Assembly: GCF_024756275.1 (NCBI RefSeq) | Contig: NZ_JANUGQ010000037.1 | Coordinates: forward strand, 1 to 64,000 | DNA: 64,000 bases | DNA from: Streptomyces pyxinae | GTDB taxonomy: Bacteria > Actinomycetota > Actinomycetes > Streptomycetales > Streptomycetaceae | Direction: 5' to 3' | Shown here: positions 17,601 to 25,835 of the stretch, in pieces | How the letters are laid out: each line of letters opens with the position of its first letter | Position numbering within the stretch: the stretch's first letter is position 1 | The notes under the pieces: model-generated | What the model was told of the DNA's origin: nothing | Databases searched by the model: none | Seen by the model: only the letters and a program-made list of their open reading frames with translations | Program-made: the position numbers and the translations under genes

Positions 17601-19492
17601 CGGCGGTCGCCGAGCCGTATCCCGAGTCCCGCGCCCTGTTCGCCCTGGCGCAGGCGCTGTACGAGCAGGGGGAACTGGACGAGAGCCGGGAGGCCCTGCT
17701 GAGCGCGGACACCGACCGGGAGCAGGATCCCTCGGTGCTCCCGCTGACCCTCCTGATGGAGGGCCGGCTCGCGTTCGGCGGCGGTGACCTGGCCCGGGCC
17801 GCCTCCCGCTTCGAGGAGGCCGCGGAGCTGTTCCGGCAGGTGGACGACCGGCATGGCGAGGCCACCGCCCGGCTCGAGTACGCGCGCGTCCAGCTTCGCC
17901 GCGAAAGGCCCGAGGAAGCGGCGAACGCGGCGACCGAGGCGCTCCAGATCTTCAAGGAGCACGGCGCCGACGAGGACGCCCAGGCCGCCCGCCGGGTACG
18001 GGACGTGGCCTGGCTGGGGGTGGAGCGGCGGGAGCGCACCGTCCCCTGCCACCTCGTGGCGGTGGCGGCCACCCCGGAGAACGGGGAGGCGGTGCTCGGC
18101 GCGGCGACCCGGGCCCTGTCCGGTGGTGCCGGGGTGCCGGGCGACCAGCTCGACGCCCGGTCGGCGCATGACTGCTGTCTCCTCTTCGTGCCGCAGCAAG
18201 TGTCGCTCGATCTTCTGTTCGATGTGCTGGCCGGGGCGCTGCCCGCCGAGCTGGAGGCCCAGGGGCTGCCGCCGGGAGCGCGGGTGGCGGTGCACACCGG
18301 CTCGGTCCGCCTGGACGCCACCGAGAGGCTCACCGAGCCGGGCGTCGAGTACACCCGGGCGATGCTGAGGTCCGCCGAGTTCCGGAGGGTGTCGGGCAAC
18401 TATCCGGAGCACCCCACGCTGTGCGTCTCCCCGGAGGCGTTCGACGGTCTGCCGGCGGAGCGGACCGGGCGGTCGTTCATCGAGCACCGGGTGACCAGCA
18501 GGTCCGGCGAAGTGGTCTGCCTCGTCCTCACCCCGCGCCTGGACCTCTCCGCCTATGACGCGGAACTCCTCGCGCTGGCCCGGGTCTTCAACGAACGGGA
18601 CCCGGGCGGCAGGCGCCTGGCCGGAATCCTGCGGGACGGTTTCGACGCGGCCCTCGACCCGGCGGACGCCGGCCGGTTCGCCCGCCGGGGACCAGGGGCC
18701 GGCGAAACCCGCCGGGCCGGGGCCGAGGTGGTGCGGGGGCTGCTGCGGGAGTTCCCCTTCGGTGACGGCTCGCCGGCCACCGTCCTGCGCTGGGAGCGCA
18801 CCGGCCGCCAGGGCCCGGTCCCCCTCCACTTCCAGTTCTCCGCCTCGGGTCCGGACTGGCGGCTTCCGTCCGAGTGGCACGGCGCCCTCTGCCTCCTGGT
18901 CCACGCCGACGACCTGCGCTCCCGCTGGTCGGCGGGGCTGGTGCGGGTGCGGTCGGGAACAGCCCGGCCCCAGGACACCGGGACGGACGGCTCCGGGCCC
19001 GACCTCCAGCAGCCCCATGACCGGCACACGGTGCTCTGGCTGCACCGGGAGGCGCCGCTCCCGGAGAACGTCCTGCTGCACCTGGACCAGGAGACCCGCG
19101 AGGCCGTCCTCACCCCGGCCGACCCGGTGGAGCGGATCGCGGAACTCTTCCGCCGGGTGCGGGCGAAGGTGGTGCCCACCGGAGCGCTGCGCGCTCTGGC
19201 GCCCCGGCAGAACGTGTACCGGTCCGTCCGCACCGCCGCTGCCGCGCTCCAGGTGGAAGGGATCCTGGTGCTGACCGGCAACCGCCGGGGCCGCGAGGCG
19301 GCGGCGGGGCTGCGACTGCCGCTCCCGGAGGAGGACGAGTACGTCAGCGTCCGGCTCACCCGCCGCCGCCCGGACCATCTCGGCCGGCCGTCCGTCCTGG
19401 CCAACGGGGTGGCGTGGACACCGGCCCGGCCGGACGATCCGGTGGAGCCGCTCCCGGGCACCGATCTGCCCCGGCTGCGCCGGGCGAGGTGA
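14672..19492 (+). CDS. Giant SAV_2336/vWA - STAND-like - TPR - cyclase-like - NaeI-like conflict protein
   Basis: A 1606-residue protein. Order: SAV_2336-type N-terminus with a vWA-like domain (LALVVDRSPGM; D188 and S190 kept, third MIDAS residue is Gly) and its SAV_2336 helical partner to about residue 540; an NB-ARC/STAND-like NTPase (599-850) whose Walker A reads GGSGAGRT, with Arg605 for Lys, and Walker B LLVLDD near 680; TPR-like helices (970-1110); a class III cyclase-like domain (about 1120-1290); and a C-terminal NaeI restriction-endonuclease-like domain (about 1295-1606, REFPFGDG, WSAGLVRV, ENVLLHL, ELFRRV). The NaeI active-site DCK is replaced by H1386-F-Q1388. The GTG at 14672 lies inside the MoxR gene; a GTG at 14684 is an alternative start. 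It is likely the sensor/scaffold of the system. Confidence 0.85.
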   Translation: MSSPVSDPLARLLPALHRIVPRLDGTGLAEALWLAARMAESTPAPPPPPAPGPGVPQRDETAGAEERAAPAPAPAGPPGPPDGAGTRPRPAVTGAGDPPASVRPLHERLAGASHRMRGHAVAAPRAAVLPGGLELTRALRPWKRPWPRGRGTELDMDATVDGYARSGELIPVFAAAPERWFDLALVVDRSPGMRVWQETVTELTATLDRLGAFRTLQVSELSFDAAGRPRDPSRLRSADGRRLVLVISDCAADGWRRPEVWHQLRDWAGATPTAVLNPLPTRLWRRGGLNLPTVTYTPAAPGAHRSRLPLEPPALALAGADATAGTGADRDTAGRGAMTAPDGSRAWLPVPVLSLTPHSLGRWSRALMRGDPEGCTAVLVPPTGRLPRHDRPPAVPLPPATLAKGFLRTASSRAARLAVLCSPFDRLSLRLLHVVRRALVPDATVAEVAEVVTSGVFLPEPADGDQIELVLPPEAQAVLREELPAHELWEVRRALDRHVASGGDGPARFPAVAHDPAGPRELAAERAAFAHASRRTLELLGLAPPDAAPGAGTPPTTAGPDTLPPAPLPFADPDDTVARTAAGVESGAVSRLWITAGNGGSGAGRTAFALHLAHRLRDRFPDGRLYLDLRGSWPHPVPAEAALWTLLRDLGTPPGEIPTRTEELAEAVGTALRGRRTLLVLDDVPPEGEAPDTLTAVIPEDSTVIHTSRWRPPAGAGTTATGADDGPLTLGPLPGEAALALLPSRADRSVRESVAGRQWWPLALRVLSDWIASGDPPAPNGSSREYGMPRGDARTMHAETFLPARLDRLEPSALAGLALLALIPTGRFSRVEAMTLLDQDPGPAARLLRDLTRRGLVEHESGLLRAVREWAHPMRGGDAPAAAGRLLASYLRGAATRYARRHPGTSLPERLGVLPAREEWPDDGWVENALALAASDDGDDRARWGRDGRAALLLLLQDEAASPRHRGLYVQAARRLTAVAEPYPESRALFALAQALYEQGELDESREALLSADTDREQDPSVLPLTLLMEGRLAFGGGDLARAASRFEEAAELFRQVDDRHGEATARLEYARVQLRRERPEEAANAATEALQIFKEHGADEDAQAARRVRDVAWLGVERRERTVPCHLVAVAATPENGEAVLGAATRALSGGAGVPGDQLDARSAHDCCLLFVPQQVSLDLLFDVLAGALPAELEAQGLPPGARVAVHTGSVRLDATERLTEPGVEYTRAMLRSAEFRRVSGNYPEHPTLCVSPEAFDGLPAERTGRSFIEHRVTSRSGEVVCLVLTPRLDLSAYDAELLALARVFNERDPGGRRLAGILRDGFDAALDPADAGRFARRGPGAGETRRAGAEVVRGLLREFPFGDGSPATVLRWERTGRQGPVPLHFQFSASGPDWRLPSEWHGALCLLVHADDLRSRWSAGLVRVRSGTARPQDTGTDGSGPDLQQPHDRHTVLWLHREAPLPENVLLHLDQETREAVLTPADPVERIAELFRRVRAKVVPTGALRALAPRQNVYRSVRTAAAALQVEGILVLTGNRRGREAAAGLRLPLPEEDEYVSVRLTRRRPDHLGRPSVLANGVAWTPARPDDPVEPLPGTDLPRLRRAR

Positions 19493-19588
19493 GGAGCGCG
19501 ACGGACCCGGGGCCGGCCCGCCGGGCGGCGGCACGGGCGGTCGGGTGACTGCTGGTGCGCGAGCGCCACCGAGGGGCATACGCGCAAG

Positions 19589-20086
19589 GTGAGCGTCGAG
19601 AAGCAGCAGCACCAGCACCAGCACCAGCACACCGGCCGGCCCGGCCCGGACGCCGCCCACCGGCGCCCCGCGGGGACGAGCGACACGACGGTGGAGGCGC
19701 TCGGGGCGCTGTCGAAGGCCCTGGAGACCACTGAGCGGGCGCGGGGGCATCTGTACTCCTTTCATCAGCTGACCGGCACCGCCGATCTCGAACTGGACCG
19801 GGCCGTGGCTCTCTTGCGGGAGGCGGGCCACCGGGAGCAGGCGGACCGGGTGGAGCGGGAGATCCAGGGCCGGAACGTCATCCCCGGCCGCTGGACCTTC
19901 CAGATCGTGGAGGAGTACAACCGCACCTACTACCGGCCGTTCGCGGAGCTGGAGCAGGAGCTGATCGACCGGCTGGCGGACGGCCGCGACCATCTGTACG
20001 AGGCCGAACTGAAGGAGGCCCGGCGGACCCGCCACCACCCGGACCACACCGCCAAGCCGTCCGAGGGGCCCGCCTCCCACGGGTGA
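19589..20086 (+). CDS. Conserved-looking hypothetical protein with N-terminal Gln-His repeats
   Basis: A 165-residue soluble protein that I do not recognise. It begins with a (QH) repeat and a short disordered part, then forms a mostly helical domain (about residues 30-140) rich in Glu/Arg with an aromatic patch (NRTYYRPFAELEQELIDRL). The GTG start at 19589 follows a weak CAAG ribosome site. It lies 96 bases after the conflict operon in the same direction and could be a fifth member or an independent gene. No membrane or secretion signal is present. Confidence 0.65.
   Translation: MSVEKQQHQHQHQHTGRPGPDAAHRRPAGTSDTTVEALGALSKALETTERARGHLYSFHQLTGTADLELDRAVALLREAGHREQADRVEREIQGRNVIPGRWTFQIVEEYNRTYYRPFAELEQELIDRLADGRDHLYEAELKEARRTRHHPDHTAKPSEGPASHG
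19604..19630 (+). repeat. CAGCAC hexanucleotide tandem repeat
   Basis: About four copies of CAGCAC encoding alternating Gln-His near the N-terminus of the 165-residue protein. In-frame hexamers allow length change without frameshift. Confidence 0.7.
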
Positions 20087-20184
20087 CGACCGGCCCTCCC
20101 GGGCGCCCGGCGCCGGGGCTCCGGCGCAGGACCGGCCCTCGCCCGACATCCCGCAGACCCCGGGCCTCCGGTGCCGGGCTCCGG

Positions 20185-21582
20185 CTACCCGCGAGTGGCG
20201 GTGGCGCAGAGCTGCTGTTCCAGCAGAGTGTTCCTGGCGCGCTCGGTCACCAGATCCTCCTCCGTCCCGTCGCCGGTGGTCTCCACCACCACGACCCGGC
20301 GCCCGTCCTCGCTGGTGCCGTTGCGGGTGCTGTACCCGGGGAGATCACCGCCGTGGCCCCAGTAGCCGCCGCCGCAGGAGAGCGGCACATACATCAGGCC
20401 CAGCCCGTACCGCGCTCCCGGCCAGGCGGAATCCAGCTCCTCGGCCCGCACCGTCGACTTCATCTCTGCCAGCTGCCTCGCGGGCAGCAGCCGGCCCCTG
20501 AGCAGGGCGGAGAAGAAGGCCGTCAGGTCGTCGGCGTCGGTGACCAGCGCACCGGCCGCACCCGCGCCCGAGGGGTCGAACTCCGTCACATCGGTCAGGG
20601 GGCCGGATTCGAAGGTGCTGTATCCGCGCAGAGCGGGGGCGCGGAGGACCGGCTCATGGGCCGGGGCGTAGGTGTGCCGCAGCCCCAGCGGGCGGATGAT
20701 CCGCCGGGTGACCTCCTGCTGCCAGGTGTGCCCGGTGGCCTTCTCGATGATCATCCCGGCCAGGGTGTAGTTGGTGTTCGAGTAGGACCACCGGGCGCCC
20801 GGTGCGAAGTCGGGCGCGTGTGCTGTCGCCAGGGCCACGAGCTGCTCGGGCGCCCAGCGCCGGAACCGGTCCCTGCGGAACCCCTCCGCCGAACCGAGCA
20901 GCGGCAGGTCCTTGGTGCAGTTGTAGAGGCCGCTGGTGTGCTGAAGCAGCCGCCGGACGGTGATCCGGCCGCCGTCATTGCCGTGGCCGGACACCACACC
21001 GGGAAGCCAGTGCTCCACCGTGTCGTCGAGCGACACCCGGCGCTCGGCCACCAGCTGGAGCATCACCGTGGCGACGAATGCCTTGGTGGTGCTGCCCGTA
21101 CGGAACGCGTCGTGCGGCCGGGCCGGGCGCCCCGTCACCGGGTCGGCCACCCCGGCGGAGGCGTACCGGACGGAGCCGGGAGCGGTGGACCGCGCCACCA
21201 CCGCCAGGGCGCCGGTCCGGTACACCGCGTCCACCTGCCGCTGGAGCGAGGGTGCCGGGCGCGGCGGCCGGGCCACCGCCGCGGCGGGGCCGGCCAGTGC
21301 CGCACCGGCCACGGCGGCGACGAGCCCCGCCGCCACTGCCCGGCGGACCCGCCGGCCGGCTCGCCGTCCGACGGTGGAAGAAGGCGGTCCGGCGGCGGAA
21401 GAAGGCGGTCCGACGGTGGAAGAAGGCGGTCCGGCGGGGGAAGACAGCCGTCCGGCGGGGGAAGACAGCCGTCCGACGAGGGAAGAAGGCCGTCCGACGG
21501 GAGAGGAAAGCCGCCCGACGGCGGAGGAAAGCCGTGAGACGGTGGAGGAAGGTGGTGAGACGGGCGAACGAGAAGTGTGCAT
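20185..21582 (-). CDS. Secreted serine hydrolase (class C beta-lactamase/DD-peptidase fold) with heptad-repeat N-terminus
   Basis: A 465-residue protein. S12/class C motifs are complete: S164-T-T-K167, Y267-S-N269 and H410-G-G. It is thus an active-looking D-alanyl-D-alanine carboxypeptidase or esterase-type hydrolase. Before the hydrophobic export signal (VAAGLVAAVAGAALAG, about residues 85-105, preceded by several Arg) there is an unusual N-terminal run of nine Ser/Pro-rich heptapeptides. The ATG at 21582 has GAGAGG upstream. No good start exists between the repeats and the signal segment, so the repeats are probably translated. Confidence 0.87.
   Translation of the reverse strand: MHTSRSPVSPPSSTVSRLSSAVGRLSSPVGRPSSLVGRLSSPAGRLSSPAGPPSSTVGPPSSAAGPPSSTVGRRAGRRVRRAVAAGLVAAVAGAALAGPAAAVARPPRPAPSLQRQVDAVYRTGALAVVARSTAPGSVRYASAGVADPVTGRPARPHDAFRTGSTTKAFVATVMLQLVAERRVSLDDTVEHWLPGVVSGHGNDGGRITVRRLLQHTSGLYNCTKDLPLLGSAEGFRRDRFRRWAPEQLVALATAHAPDFAPGARWSYSNTNYTLAGMIIEKATGHTWQQEVTRRIIRPLGLRHTYAPAHEPVLRAPALRGYSTFESGPLTDVTEFDPSGAGAAGALVTDADDLTAFFSALLRGRLLPARQLAEMKSTVRAEELDSAWPGARYGLGLMYVPLSCGGGYWGHGGDLPGYSTRNGTSEDGRRVVVVETTGDGTEEDLVTERARNTLLEQQLCATATRG
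21367..21555 (-). repeat. Nine tandem 21-bp repeats encoding heptapeptides
   Basis: Nine imperfect 21-base units encode PPSSTVS, RLSSAVG, RLSSPVG, RPSSLVG, RLSSPAG (twice), PPSSTVG, PPSSAAG and PPSSTVG in order. Unit length keeps the frame. The array sits between the start codon and the signal peptide of the serine hydrolase. Confidence 0.85.
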
Positions 21583-21643
21583 GGAAGCTGGACCTCTCTC
21601 CTGATGTCGTCCCGGTGGACCCCGGGTCACCGCCTCCGCGGCG

Positions 21644-21671
21644 TGATCGCTAAGGTGTGATCACCAAGGTA
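21644..21671. promoter_or_regulatory. Tandem direct repeat, possible response-regulator site
   Basis: TGATCGCTAAGGTG (21644-21657) is followed at once by TGATCACCAAGGTA (21658-21671), differing at three or four positions. It lies between the divergent serine hydrolase and response-regulator genes. OmpR-family regulators bind tandem direct repeats, so this could be an autoregulatory site; inference only. Confidence 0.4.
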
Positions 21672-21860
21672 GGAAAAGGTCCGGCTCTCCGGCAGCCGGT
21701 ACACCCCCCAATCCGGGCTGGAGCCGTCCCCCGGCCCGCTCGGGGGTTCTCCCCAGCGTCCCCAGCGCGGGACTGCTCGGCGAGGACATCGCGGCGCTTC
21801 TCAGGGAAATCACAGACACGTCCCAGACGCCTTTCATGAAGACCGCTCAGGCTGGGCGCC

Positions 21861-22610
21861 ATGACCACCATGTCGCCGCACAGGCGGACAGAGCTGCTCC
21901 GGCCGGACGGCGGTCCCGTCCGGGTGCTCGTCGTGGACGACGAACCCGCGCTGAGCGAACTGCTGTCGATGGCCCTGCGGTACGAGGGCTGGGAGGTGCG
22001 GAGCGCCGGGGACGGCGCGTCCGCGGTCTCCGGCGCGCGGGGCTTCCGGCCGGACGCGGTCGTGCTCGACGTCATGCTGCCCGACACGGACGGGATCGCC
22101 GTCCTCGGGCGGCTCCGCCGCGACCTGCCGGACGTCCCGGTGCTCTTCCTGACCGCGCGGGACGCCGTCGAGGACCGGATCGCCGGGCTGACCGCCGGCG
22201 GCGACGACTATGTGACCAAGCCGTTCTCGCTGGAGGAGGTCGTCGCCCGGCTGCGCGGGCTGATCCGCCGCTCCGGCGCCGCCGCGGCCCGCGCCGACTC
22301 GCTGCTCACGGTCGGAGACCTCACCCTGGACGAGGACAGCCACGAGGTCACCCGGGACGGTGCGGCCATCCACCTGACCGCCACCGAGTTCGAGCTGCTC
22401 CGCTATCTGATGCGCAACCCCCGCCGGGTACTGAGCAAGGCCCAGATCCTGGACCGGGTCTGGTCGTACGACTTCGGCGGCCAGGCCAATGTCGTGGAGC
22501 TGTACATCTCCTACCTCCGCAAGAAGATCGACGCGGGCCGCGCCCCGATGATCCACACCAGGCGCGGTGCCGGCTATGTGCTCAAGCCGGGGGAGCGGCC
22601 CGCGGGATGA
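21861..22610 (+). CDS. OmpR-family response regulator
   Basis: A 249-residue two-domain regulator. The receiver domain has the acidic DDE pocket, phospho-acceptor D70 in VVLDVMLP and the conserved Lys in TKPFS. The C-terminal winged helix (TATEFELLRYLM, VVELYISYLRKKID, RRGAGYVL) is standard OmpR/PhoB type. The ATG at 21861 precedes MSPHRR; a second ATG lies three codons on. Its stop overlaps the kinase start (ATGA), so they form one two-component operon with the downstream glycosyltransferases. Confidence 0.94.
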   Translation: MTTMSPHRRTELLRPDGGPVRVLVVDDEPALSELLSMALRYEGWEVRSAGDGASAVSGARGFRPDAVVLDVMLPDTDGIAVLGRLRRDLPDVPVLFLTARDAVEDRIAGLTAGGDDYVTKPFSLEEVVARLRGLIRRSGAAAARADSLLTVGDLTLDEDSHEVTRDGAAIHLTATEFELLRYLMRNPRRVLSKAQILDRVWSYDFGGQANVVELYISYLRKKIDAGRAPMIHTRRGAGYVLKPGERPAG

Positions 22611-24274
22611 GCGGTTCCCCCTCGTGGTCCGCCTCGTGGCGGCCGGCGGGCGGGCGCCGGCGGGCCCGGTCGCTCCGCACCCGGCTGGTGCTCTCGGCGG
22701 TGACCCTGATCGCGGTGGTCGCCTCGGTCATCGGCACCGTCACCTGGATAGCGTTCCGGAGTTATCTGCACGGCCAGCTCGACGACCGGCTCGGCGGGGT
22801 GGCCATGCGCGCCTCGGGCGGTCCGCACCGGCCCCCGGAGCTGCCCGACCCACCGCCCGACTCCCATGCCCCGCTGGACTTCGTCACCGGCGGCGGCGCC
22901 CCCGTCGGCACCGTCGCCGGGCTGCTGGGCGAGGACGGCGCCCTCGTCCGGGCCGTCGCCAGCACCCAGGTGCAGTCCGCCGCCTCGGGCGGCCCGACCC
23001 AGGTTCCCCTGGACGCGGCCCAGCTCACCGCGCTGGCCTCGGTGGCCCGGGACGGCCGGCCGCACAGCGTCGAGCTGCCCGGCCGGGGCGAGTACCGGGT
23101 CCGGTACGCCGAGGGGTTCCGGGGCGCCTTTCTGGTGGGCGTCCCCACCACCGAGGTACGGGACGCGCTCGGCACCCTCGTCGTGGTGGAGGTGTGCGTC
23201 ACCGGGGCCGGACTGCTGGCCGCCGGTCTGGCGGGCGCCACCATCGTCGGACTGGCCCTGCGCCCGCTGCGCCGGGTGGCGGCCACCGCCACCCGGGTGG
23301 CCGAACTCCCGCTGCACAGCGGCGAGGTGGCCCTGCACGAACGGGTGCCCGAGAGCGAGGCGGACCCGGCCACCGAGGTCGGCCAGGTCGGCGCGGCGCT
23401 CAACCGGATGCTCGGCCATGTGGCGTCCGCGCTCACCGCCCGGCAGCAGAGCGAGACCCGGGTGCGCCAGTTCGTCGCGGACGCCGGCCATGAGCTGCGC
23501 ACCCCGCTGGCCGTCATCCGGGGGTACGCCGAACTGACCCGGCGCGGCCGGGAGGAGGCCGCCCCCGACGTCCGGCACGCACTGGGCCGGATCGAGGCGG
23601 AGGCGGTCCGGATGACCGGGCTGGTGGAGGATCTGCTGCTGCTGGCCCGGCTGGACGCCGGACGCCCGCTCTCGTACGACCCGGTGGACCTGGCCCCGCT
23701 GGTGGTGGACGCCGTCGGCGACGCCCGCGCGGCCGGCCCCGGCCACCGCTGGCTCCTGGAACTCCCCGCCGTGCCCGCGCCGGTGCGCGGCGACGCGGCC
23801 CGGCTGCACCAGGTGCTCGCCAATCTGCTCGCCAACGCCCGTACCCACACCCCGCCCGGTACGGCGGTGACCACCCGGATCCGGGACACCGGCCCGGCCG
23901 TGGTGCTGGAGGTCGAGGACGAGGGGCCGGGCATCCCGGACGCGCTGCTGCCGCACGTCTTCGAGCGGTTCGCGCGCGGTGACGCCGCCCGCACCCGGAG
24001 CGCCGGTTCCACCGGACTCGGTCTGGCGATCGTACGGGCCGTCACCGCCGCCCACGGCGGTACCGTCACGGTGGCGTCCCGCCCGGGCCGCACGGTCTTC
24101 ACGGTGACCCTCCCGGCCGCCGGCGCCACGCCCGAACCCGCCGCCGGCGCCGCCCCCGGACCGGCCGCCGAACCCGCCGCCGGGCCCGGCTCCGCACGCG
24201 CCGCCGAGCCCCCCGACCCCGCCGGATCCGGCCCCGCCGGTACGCCCGCCGGACGGCCCGCCGCCGACTCATAG
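22607..24274 (+). CDS. Membrane sensor histidine kinase
   Basis: A 555-residue kinase. There are two transmembrane segments (about residues 27-48 and 200-225) around an extracytoplasmic loop rich in Pro/Gly, then HAMP, a dimerisation domain with phospho-acceptor H295 (AGHELRTPLAVIRGY), and an HATPase with N, G1 and G2 boxes (NLLANARTHT, DEGPGIP, GLGLAIV). The C-terminal 45 residues are an Ala/Pro/Glu low-complexity tail. It is partner to the regulator encoded just before it. Confidence 0.94.
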   Translation: MSGSPSWSASWRPAGGRRRARSLRTRLVLSAVTLIAVVASVIGTVTWIAFRSYLHGQLDDRLGGVAMRASGGPHRPPELPDPPPDSHAPLDFVTGGGAPVGTVAGLLGEDGALVRAVASTQVQSAASGGPTQVPLDAAQLTALASVARDGRPHSVELPGRGEYRVRYAEGFRGAFLVGVPTTEVRDALGTLVVVEVCVTGAGLLAAGLAGATIVGLALRPLRRVAATATRVAELPLHSGEVALHERVPESEADPATEVGQVGAALNRMLGHVASALTARQQSETRVRQFVADAGHELRTPLAVIRGYAELTRRGREEAAPDVRHALGRIEAEAVRMTGLVEDLLLLARLDAGRPLSYDPVDLAPLVVDAVGDARAAGPGHRWLLELPAVPAPVRGDAARLHQVLANLLANARTHTPPGTAVTTRIRDTGPAVVLEVEDEGPGIPDALLPHVFERFARGDAARTRSAGSTGLGLAIVRAVTAAHGGTVTVASRPGRTVFTVTLPAAGATPEPAAGAAPGPAAEPAAGPGSARAAEPPDPAGSGPAGTPAGRPAADS

Positions 24275-24329
24275 CCGGGCCACAGGTTCGGCACACGGTC
24301 GTGACAGCCCCGCCGCCGAATCTCGTGTC

Positions 24330-25835
24330 ATGCGAACCGACACCCCGAGGGGGCCCCTGCCGGCCCGGGAGCATCTGCTCGCCCGTGCCGCCGCCGATCC
24401 CGCCGGCCCGGCCGGACCGCCCGTCCTGGACGTGGTGATCCCGGTGTACAACGAGGAAGCCGACCTGGAACGGTGCGTGCTGCGGCTCCACGAGCACCTG
24501 ACGCGTACCTTCCCGTACCCGTTCCGGATCACCGTCGCGGACAACGCCAGCACCGACGCCACCCCCCGGATCGCGGCGCGGCTGGCGGCGACGACGCCGG
24601 GCGTGCGCTCGTACCGGCTGGAGGAGAAGGGGCGCGGGCGGGCACTGCGTACCGTCTGGTCCGCCTCCGACGCCCCCGTTCTCGCCTATATGGACGTGGA
24701 CCTCTCCACCGGCCTCAACGCGCTGCTGCCGCTGGTCGCCCCGCTCATCTCCGGCCACTCCGACCTCGCGATCGGCTCCCGGCTCAGCCGGTCGTCCCGG
24801 GTGGTGCGCGGGCCGAAGCGGGAGTTCATCTCCCGGTCCTACAACCTGATTCTGCGCGGATCGCTCGCGGCCAGGTTCTCCGACGCCCAGTGCGGCTTCA
24901 AGGCCATCCGCCGGGACGTGGCCGAACGGCTGCTGCCGATGGTCGAGGACACCGGCTGGTTCTTCGACACCGAGCTGCTGGTCGTGGCCGAGCGGGCCGG
25001 GCTGCGCATCCACGAGGTGCCGGTCGACTGGGTGGACGACCCGCACTCGTCGGTCCATATCGTCCGCACCGCCACCGAGGACCTGAAGGGTGTCTGGCGG
25101 GTGGGCCGGGCGCTCGCCGCCGGCACCCTGCCGCTGGACCGGCTGGCCCGGCCGTTCGGGGACGACCCCCGCGACCGGGAGCTGACCGGGGTGCCGGGCG
25201 GGCTCCCGCGCCAACTGGTCGGATTCTGTGTGGTCGGAGCGCTCTCCACGCTGTTCTACCTGGCGCTCTACTCGCTGCTGCGGGCGGGATCGGGGATCGG
25301 CCTCGGCGCCCAGACCGCCAACGCCTGCGCCCTGTTGCTGTCGGCCGTCGCCAATACGGCGGCCAACCGGAGGTTCACCTTCGGGGTACGCGGCCGGCAC
25401 CGCGTGGTACGCCACCAGACCCAGGGCCTGGTGGTCTTCGCCATCGGTCTGGCGCTCACCAGCGGATCGCTGGCGGCGCTGAGCGCGGCGACGGAGCACC
25501 CCGCGCAGAGCACCGAACTGGCGGTGCTGGTGGCGGCGAACGCGGCCGCGACCGTGCTGCGGTTCCTGCTCCTGCGCGCCTGGGTGTTCCCCGACCGCCG
25601 GACGTCCGACACCGGCCCCGGCCCCCGGGCCCCCGAACACGCGGGCACCGGACAGACGGCCCCCGGACCGGCGGGTGCCGAACGCGCGACCCCCGGCCTC
25701 ACGGCCCCCGAACGCGCGACCCCCGGCCTTACGACCTCCGGACTCACCGGCGCCGGACACCGGGTGCCGGGCCGTCGCGCTCCCGGTGGCCCCGACGACA
25801 CCCCCCGTACCGACGACCGGAGGACCGTACGATGA
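24330..25835 (+). CDS. Polyprenyl-phosphate glycosyltransferase (GT2) fused to GtrA-like membrane domain
   Basis: A 501-residue protein. The N-terminal GT2 domain has VVIPVYNEE, DNAS and a DVDLSTG metal-binding motif, as in dolichol/undecaprenol-phosphate sugar transferases. The C-terminal part (about residues 290-425) has four membrane segments of the GtrA flippase family. A further 75-residue disordered tail contains APERATPGLT-type repeats. The fusion suggests one protein that loads a sugar onto polyprenyl phosphate and helps move it across the membrane. It overlaps the next gene (ATGA), which encodes the expected acceptor-side transferase. Confidence 0.9.
   Translation: MRTDTPRGPLPAREHLLARAAADPAGPAGPPVLDVVIPVYNEEADLERCVLRLHEHLTRTFPYPFRITVADNASTDATPRIAARLAATTPGVRSYRLEEKGRGRALRTVWSASDAPVLAYMDVDLSTGLNALLPLVAPLISGHSDLAIGSRLSRSSRVVRGPKREFISRSYNLILRGSLAARFSDAQCGFKAIRRDVAERLLPMVEDTGWFFDTELLVVAERAGLRIHEVPVDWVDDPHSSVHIVRTATEDLKGVWRVGRALAAGTLPLDRLARPFGDDPRDRELTGVPGGLPRQLVGFCVVGALSTLFYLALYSLLRAGSGIGLGAQTANACALLLSAVANTAANRRFTFGVRGRHRVVRHQTQGLVVFAIGLALTSGSLAALSAATEHPAQSTELAVLVAANAAATVLRFLLLRAWVFPDRRTSDTGPGPRAPEHAGTGQTAPGPAGAERATPGLTAPERATPGLTTSGLTGAGHRVPGRRAPGGPDDTPRTDDRRTVR

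Noticed and set aside
14594..20149. A 1851-codon open frame on the minus strand opposite the giant conflict gene
   Set aside because: It mirrors high-GC codon structure of the plus-strand gene; its translation is Arg/Gly/Pro/Val-rich with no family resemblance, and the plus strand has clear domains.
21367..21555. CRISPR array
   Set aside because: 21-base units are contiguous with no spacers and all multiples of three inside a coding frame.
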